A DNA stretch of 64,000 bases from Anaerolineae bacterium (GTDB lineage Bacteria; Chloroflexota; Anaerolineae; Aggregatilineales; UBA2796): contig JAHBVJ010000015.1 of assembly GCA_019637615.1 (NCBI GenBank), forward strand, positions 124,001 to 188,000, written 5' to 3'. The number at the start of each line of letters is the position of its first letter. Positions within the stretch are counted from its first letter, which is position 1. Positions 59,259-64,000 of the stretch are shown here, in pieces. The notes under the pieces are model-generated. The model made no database searches. It saw only the letters and a list, made by a program, of their open reading frames with translations, and was not told the origin of the DNA. The position numbers and the translations under genes were made by a program.

Positions 59259-62258
59259 ATGCAGAATGTCACTTATTTACCCGATAAACTTGAGCAGCCC
59301 CCGCCGGTTCGAGGCCGGCGCGGGCAGACCCTCGTGGAATTTGCCCTGACGCTGCCGTTGCTGCTGCTGTTGCTGCTCGGCATCATCGAATTCGGGCGCA
59401 TCTTCCAAGCGTGGGTCACGCTCCAGAACGCTGCCCGCACGGCTGCGCGTTACGCGGTCACAGGGCGCTATGACCAAAGCATCTTCCAAACGGTAGATGA
59501 ATATAATCAGGATGTGGAAGCCAGTACGGGCACCAATCCAGATGGCAGCCCTAGCCACTCCAATACGAACATATTGGATTGGAATCCGACGGACGGCTAC
59601 GCCAGTTACATCATCAGTGGTGGGCGAGCCATTCCTAGTCCGAGTCTTAAGTCGGATGGCGTGCCATGCGACTCCAACGACGCCGTGCGTGGGGTCTCCA
59701 ATCCAGACATCCCGACGTCGCTGCGGGCTGGCACCTCACCCGCCGATACATGGCAGCGCATGAATGTAAATCCTGCCGCTAACCGCGACTGGTTCTTTGC
59801 TTCTCACTGGAACGGCATCGATTGCGATCCCGACCTGACCGAGCACTTATGGCTGCGCCAAGACATCCTGCGCTTGGTCAGCATCAATCTGGAAGCCCGC
59901 ATCGGTGCGGCAGGCTTGGCAGTGCGTCAAGGCAACCTGATGCCCAGCCCCAATCCCGATAGTGTGCGCGTCCCCGGCTTCTCGATCCCCGGCACGGGCA
60001 TCAACACCGAAGACGGCGCGAACAACAACCCGAATATCGACAACTCGCTCCAGATCGGATGGTTCCACGTCTATATTTGTAGTTCGCGGCAAGCCTTCGA
60101 CAAAGACCCTGTGACCAACAAGCCACATACCACAGATGGCACTGAGTCACGGTATTTCTGGGCACCTACCCTGCCAATCGCAGCTAACTACGATACCACG
60201 GCCGAGTATGATGCGGCAGTTAACATGTGGAATAACCGCTTTAACGAAAATTTGGCGGCTGGTAACGTCCGTTCCTGCCAGATCAACGAATACAAAACCG
60301 TTGATGGTCAGGATATGAACGCTGTTGACGGCAGCCACCGCGTCAATCAATACGACGCTGGCGGCCCCGGCGATTACGTGGAAATCGTGGTCTACTTTAA
60401 CCACCCCACTATCACCCCCGTGCTCGGTTTAGCGCGTGGTCAGATTCAGCAGGGTGGTCAAGCACCGGGCTACTTACAGCTCCAAGCGCGTCGTACCATG
60501 ATCAACGAAGCCTTCCGTACCTCCCGCGTATTCCTGCCTCCCATGCAGGGTAGAGATCAGGGCGGTGATCAAGGCCAGCCACCAACTAATACGCCATTCA
60601 TCGCAACGGCAACTTCTACCTCGACAGCAACAGCCTCGGCTACCTCGACAGCAACAGCACTGCCGCCTAATTGTAGCTTAATCTACATCGTCGGTGTTGC
60701 CGTCATCGATCCGACTGAAGATAGCATGTTCCGCGTGACGTTCCGCAACGATAACGTGCAAACTGGTATCTTGACGGCGATCTCGCTGCGTTGGAACCTG
60801 TCTCCAGCGTCGCCTAACATGTATCCGAACAAGATGGTGTTAGGAGCCAGTCCCAACGATCCTGATCACTGGAGCTTGGCGCGCTCTGGTTTGCCCGGGG
60901 ACACCGATGGTAGCATCGATGTCAACAGCACCTCGGCCGGTTGGTCGAGTGCGGGTAATCGTACCGATGTGCCCGGTACCTCAACCAACGATTGGCGTGT
61001 CCAATTCACGAATCTTAATGGCACACTTGCCAGTAACTTGACGATCTACGACTTCGTGAATACCGAGTTGACCATCGACTTCCCCGGCACTGGGGTGAGC
61101 TGTCAACTGAGCTTGGACAATGTTGCCACGCCGACGCGGGGGGCTTCTCCCACGTCTTCGCCGACCCTAAACTGCCCGGGCAACTTTAGCTATGAGTTCG
61201 CAGATTTCCTCGATGACGCGGTTGTGCAGTTGCGCTTCACCAACAACAGCACCCAGAGCGTCAATATCACAGCCTTCGTGCTGAACTGGAGGCGCTACAT
61301 CGATGATGGCTTGGAACTTGTGCGTACCAGTGCGGGCGGCATCTATGCGGGCGATCCCAGCGGAACGGAGCTGTGGGCTGATGCCAACGGCGAAGGCCCA
61401 GCCGCAGGTGGCCCGTTCCCGAAGCTTTACACTTCGACGCATACAGCGGTCACACCGCGTACTGTGCCAGCCAACAGCTTCGTATACCTGTACTTCGACT
61501 TCTCGGGCACGACGTTGAGCTTCCCGGCGGCCTATGGCCTTGAGCCAGAACCTGCCGACTTCAACGGCTCGACGCTGCAACTGAACGGCAGCGCCACCTG
61601 CTCGATCACGTCGATGTCGCCAACGCTGCCGCCACGGGCAACGAAGACCTACACGCCGTCCAACACGCCGACGAATACGTATACGCCGACGTTCACGCCA
61701 ACCGCGACGTTCACAGCGACCTACACGCGCACGGCAACCAACACGGCCACGGCTACACAGACGGCCTCGCGTACCTTCACGGCGTCGGCAACGTATACGC
61801 CGTCTAGAACGCTCACGCCGTCGCTGACTTACACGGCGAGTAACACGCCGCCCAATACAGCGACGCGCACCAGCACATCAACGCGTACATCGACGTTTAC
61901 GCGCACCAACACGTACACGCCGGGGCCAACCAATACCCCGTCGAAGACGTACACCGCGTCCGCAACGTTTACGCGCAGCAGTACGCCGCTGCCAACCTCG
62001 ACCTCCACACGTAGCAATACGCCGGGGCCGACCAACACAGCATCGCGTACCAACACTGCAACCGCCACGCAGACACGCAGCAATACACCGCTGCCGTCCG
62101 CGACGTTCACGGCATCTGCGACACGCACGGCAACTGCTACGGCCTCTTGGACGATGACACCGTCTAAATCGCCGTCGCCACAGCCGTCGAAAACCAATAC
62201 GCCACCTCCGCCACCGACCGATCAGGGTGGTGGTTGCGGCGACGGTTGCGGCCCGTGA
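59259..62258 (+). CDS. TadE-like protein with Thr-rich tail and C-terminal Gly/Cys motif
   Basis: 999 residues. The TadE segment RRGQTLVEFALTLPLLLLLL then LGIIEFGRIFQ lies near residues 20-60. Residues about 60-440 are extracytoplasmic and unrecognised. From about 440 there are Thr/Ala-rich linkers and two related beta-rich domains (about 465-630 and 635-780). A Thr/Ser/Pro-rich tail of about 190 residues follows. The protein ends DQGGGCGDGCGP. Such an end could form disulfides or a crosslink, or be a processing signal; none is established. It is the last gene of the cluster, 39 nt after the TadG-like gene. Confidence 0.83.
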   Translation: MQNVTYLPDKLEQPPPVRGRRGQTLVEFALTLPLLLLLLLGIIEFGRIFQAWVTLQNAARTAARYAVTGRYDQSIFQTVDEYNQDVEASTGTNPDGSPSHSNTNILDWNPTDGYASYIISGGRAIPSPSLKSDGVPCDSNDAVRGVSNPDIPTSLRAGTSPADTWQRMNVNPAANRDWFFASHWNGIDCDPDLTEHLWLRQDILRLVSINLEARIGAAGLAVRQGNLMPSPNPDSVRVPGFSIPGTGINTEDGANNNPNIDNSLQIGWFHVYICSSRQAFDKDPVTNKPHTTDGTESRYFWAPTLPIAANYDTTAEYDAAVNMWNNRFNENLAAGNVRSCQINEYKTVDGQDMNAVDGSHRVNQYDAGGPGDYVEIVVYFNHPTITPVLGLARGQIQQGGQAPGYLQLQARRTMINEAFRTSRVFLPPMQGRDQGGDQGQPPTNTPFIATATSTSTATASATSTATALPPNCSLIYIVGVAVIDPTEDSMFRVTFRNDNVQTGILTAISLRWNLSPASPNMYPNKMVLGASPNDPDHWSLARSGLPGDTDGSIDVNSTSAGWSSAGNRTDVPGTSTNDWRVQFTNLNGTLASNLTIYDFVNTELTIDFPGTGVSCQLSLDNVATPTRGASPTSSPTLNCPGNFSYEFADFLDDAVVQLRFTNNSTQSVNITAFVLNWRRYIDDGLELVRTSAGGIYAGDPSGTELWADANGEGPAAGGPFPKLYTSTHTAVTPRTVPANSFVYLYFDFSGTTLSFPAAYGLEPEPADFNGSTLQLNGSATCSITSMSPTLPPRATKTYTPSNTPTNTYTPTFTPTATFTATYTRTATNTATATQTASRTFTASATYTPSRTLTPSLTYTASNTPPNTATRTSTSTRTSTFTRTNTYTPGPTNTPSKTYTASATFTRSSTPLPTSTSTRSNTPGPTNTASRTNTATATQTRSNTPLPSATFTASATRTATATASWTMTPSKSPSPQPSKTNTPPPPPTDQGGGCGDGCGP
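61630..62190 (+). repeat. Thr/Ser/Pro-rich low-complexity coding repeat
   Basis: This part of the TadE-like gene is built of variants of ACG-CCG and ACG-GCG codon pairs (TPTNT, TATFT, TRTAT and similar units). It resembles a rigid surface stalk and a possible site of O-glycosylation. Confidence 0.75.
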
Positions 62259-62276
62259 TCTTCCGCCAACCTTCAG

Positions 62277-62300
62277 CGGGTGGGGTTAATCTCCCACCCG
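62277..62300 (+). terminator. Hairpin after the Tad-like cluster, first of two
   Basis: CGGGTGGG (62277-62284) pairs perfectly with CCCACCCG (62293-62300) around an 8-nt loop, 19 nt after the stop codon. No T-tract follows directly. Confidence 0.65.
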
Positions 62301-62323
62301 ACCTATGCTGATGTGTAAATTAA

Positions 62324-62361
62324 CCGCCCCTTGTTAGAGACGCTCTACAGGGGGCGGTTTG
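62324..62361. terminator. Strong terminator, second of two, shared with adenosine deaminase
   Basis: CCGCCCC (62324-62330) pairs with GGGGCGG (62351-62357), extended inside by TAGAG/CTCTA. TTTGTTT follows on the plus strand. It sits between the convergent Tad-like and adenosine deaminase genes and could serve both. Confidence 0.85.
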
Positions 62362-62388
62362 TTTCTACCGCGCGCAAAGGCGAACGCT

Positions 62389-63381
62389 TTAGGCGCGATC
62401 GTAAGCAGCGTTGAGACGTCGCAGCAAGTCGTCTTTGATCGGTTGCGGCACGAAGGCAGCATTCAGCGCGTTGACATTGCACTTCTGGAAATCTTGTTTA
62501 CCCCAACCGAAGGTCGCCGCCATCTTCTCGTATTCGCGCGTCAGCGTGACGGGCGTCAGCGTGCGGTTATCCGTGCTGATGCCGAGCGACAGCCCCTCAC
62601 GGTACAGTCTGTCGATGCAGTGTTCGGGATAGGTGGGGAACACCTCAAGCTGCACATTGCACGTCGGGCACATCTCCAGATGAATCTGCATCTGCTTCAA
62701 ACGGGCGACCAGCGCCGGGTCTTCGATGCTCCGCACACCGTGCCCAAGGCGGTCAGGCTGCACCTGATCCAAGGTTTCCCACACACTCTGCGCGCCGCTG
62801 GCTTCCCCTGCGTGCGATGTGATCGCGATGTGACGATCCTTGGCGAACCGGAACGCCTCAAGGTGTGTCGCGAGGGGATAGCCCGCTTCGTCGCCCGCGA
62901 GATCGAAGGCGGCCACGCGGCTGCCCTTGAATTGATCCACCAACTGCACGGTTTCCATGCTCTGGTCGGCGCTGAAATGCCGCAGCGAACAGAGGATCAG
63001 GCGCGTCTCGATGCCTGTCGCCTTGCTGCCTTTGTCGGCGGCAGCCTCTATAATCCGCACGATGTCCTTCGGCGCTAACCCTTGCTGCGTATGCAGCAGC
63101 GGCGCAAAGCGCAGTTCGGCGTACAGCATGTGATCATCCGCCAATTGCCGGAACATCTCTTGCGTCAACAACTGTAAGCCACGCTCGGTTTGCAGCAGTT
63201 CGAGAATGCGCGGGACGCGGCTCAAGAAATCGGCTAGGTTCAGGCACTTTTCCGGCGCGACGTAATCACGCAAGAACACCTCGCGCGTCAACGATGGTTT
63301 CAACTGGACAGCGGCTTCGAAGTTCAACGATGTATCCAGATGGAGATGTAACTCGACCTTAGGCAGTGTAACCCAATCCAC
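62389..63381 (-). CDS. add: Adenosine deaminase
   Basis: A 330-residue enzyme of the amidohydrolase superfamily. The metal site HLHLD (H12, H14) lies at the N terminus. SHAGEA supplies another ligand histidine and the catalytic glutamate, LGHGVRS the catalytic histidine, and STDNRTLT the final aspartate. It deaminates adenosine or deoxyadenosine to inosine in purine salvage. Length is typical. Aminodeoxyfutalosine deaminase is a close relative and cannot be excluded from sequence alone. It is convergent with the Tad-like cluster and monocistronic as far as visible. Confidence 0.9.
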   Translation of the reverse strand: MDWVTLPKVELHLHLDTSLNFEAAVQLKPSLTREVFLRDYVAPEKCLNLADFLSRVPRILELLQTERGLQLLTQEMFRQLADDHMLYAELRFAPLLHTQQGLAPKDIVRIIEAAADKGSKATGIETRLILCSLRHFSADQSMETVQLVDQFKGSRVAAFDLAGDEAGYPLATHLEAFRFAKDRHIAITSHAGEASGAQSVWETLDQVQPDRLGHGVRSIEDPALVARLKQMQIHLEMCPTCNVQLEVFPTYPEHCIDRLYREGLSLGISTDNRTLTPVTLTREYEKMAATFGWGKQDFQKCNVNALNAAFVPQPIKDDLLRRLNAAYDRA

Positions 63382-63521
63382 GATGTTTCCTTGTGTTTCC
63401 TTGTCTGGCTGAGAATGGCGTTCCTACAATACTAGCGAGAATAGTCGCTAACGCTAGGCATCTCGTCACACAAATGCATAGAATTGGACATGCCAGCTAG
63501 GTTGGCGGAAGGATGCATTTT

Positions 63522-63791
63522 ATGAGTCGCCATTCGAATTATCCTATCCGATTGACTGCGGAAGAACGCGGACGCTTGTGGCTGATGATCATGCTGCAAA
63601 AAGCGACGCCGCGCGTCCTGCAACGGGCGCAAATCTTGCTGTTGTGTGACGAGGGCAAACGGGATAACGAAATCGTGCAACTGCTCGGCTGCTCGCCGCT
63701 GACGGTTGCCAACGCACGGCAGCGGTGGGTGAAACAAAACACCGTCGAGGATTTGCCAGCCGTGAGAAAGCCCCCGCCGACAGCCAGTTGA
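63522..63791 (+). pseudogene. IS630-like transposase N-terminal (HTH) fragment
   Basis: An 89-residue frame with RLTAEERGRLWLMIMLQKAT, RVLQRAQILLLCDEGKRDNEI and VQLLGCSPLTVANARQRWVK matches the N-terminal homeodomain-like HTH of IS630/Tc1-type transposases. The DDE catalytic part is missing; the frame stops after a short unrelated tail. It is most simply a truncated copy, though small stand-alone HTH proteins of this type exist. Nothing convincing follows it to the window edge except an open frame from 63795. Confidence 0.55.
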
Positions 63792-64000
63792 AAGATGGCG
63801 CACGCGAAGTTCGGAAGCTCCGCGATGACGTTGGCGACTTCCGTGCTGTGGCGGGCAAGTTCGGGATCAGCAGGGCAGCACCCAAAACTGCCCGACCAGT
63901 GGACAAATGATCCCCACTTTGATCCCTTGCGCAGGTGGGAACGGGATCATCCTTCAACTGTGCTCCACGATTCACAGGGCATGCGACGTGATGACAACGC

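Noticed and set aside
63432..63803. 123-codon minus-strand frame at the right edge
   Set aside because: Antisense to the IS630-like HTH fragment and without similarity.

Overview
The window reads as ordinary chromosome of a free-living heterotrophic bacterium, most likely a member of the Chloroflexota (Anaerolineae-like). This placement is inferred from gene content, not from a marker gene. It rests on secreted proteins with long Thr/Pro linkers, a MalT-type LuxR regulator, a GAF-SpoIIE phosphatase, Tad-type pseudopilin genes beside a very large TadG-like protein, and a PucC/BCD-family carrier. No rRNA, tRNA, CRISPR array, prophage or complete insertion sequence was seen. The only mobile-element trace is a short IS630-like HTH fragment near the right edge.

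Left part (1-13936): a partial Mn-dependent pyrophosphatase; an orphan BMP-type binding protein; a nicotinamidase-like hydrolase; a universal stress protein; a DUF5946-like protein; a MarR-malE-malF-malG operon with a near-perfect promoter, candidate operators and an internal terminator after malE; an orphan ABC-2 permease; a WD40 remnant; a large GH2 glycosidase and a metallo-beta-lactamase-fold hydrolase.

Surface polysaccharide block (14114-20232): UDP-GlcNAc 2-epimerase, a sugar nucleotidyltransferase, a small HAD phosphatase and a nucleotidyltransferase-kinase fusion, the last three overlapping. Beside them lie a divergent DegT aminotransferase and an undecaprenyl-phosphate sugar transferase.

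Middle (20841-45781): a MalT-like regulator; a wHTH protein and a Tat-exported alpha/beta hydrolase; a Kelch protein; a tandem ECF-type ATPase followed by an AT-rich unknown membrane protein; a complete branched-chain amino acid type ABC operon (livKHMGF) with an internal terminator after livK; an aldolase-PfkB kinase pair; a TPR protein, a secreted thioredoxin, an AraC-MFS pair, a BCD-family carrier with a glycosyltransferase, a Uma2 nuclease, and a DinB-SpoIIE pair.

Right part (46114-64000): a LysM lipoprotein; a NUDIX-M28 peptidase-kinase operon; gamma-glutamyltransferase; a promoter-led, gene-free array of seven CCGATCAT boxes containing a perfect 22-bp inverted repeat; a cytochrome P450 with a divergent TetR gene and a palindrome over the P450 -10; a three-gene Tad-like cluster ending in a Thr-rich protein with a Gly/Cys tail; and adenosine deaminase.

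The genes suggest an organism living on oligosaccharides, amino acids and nucleosides with an elaborate cell surface. The least explained items are the CCGATCAT array, the nucleotidyltransferase-kinase/HAD cassette and the Tad-like cluster.
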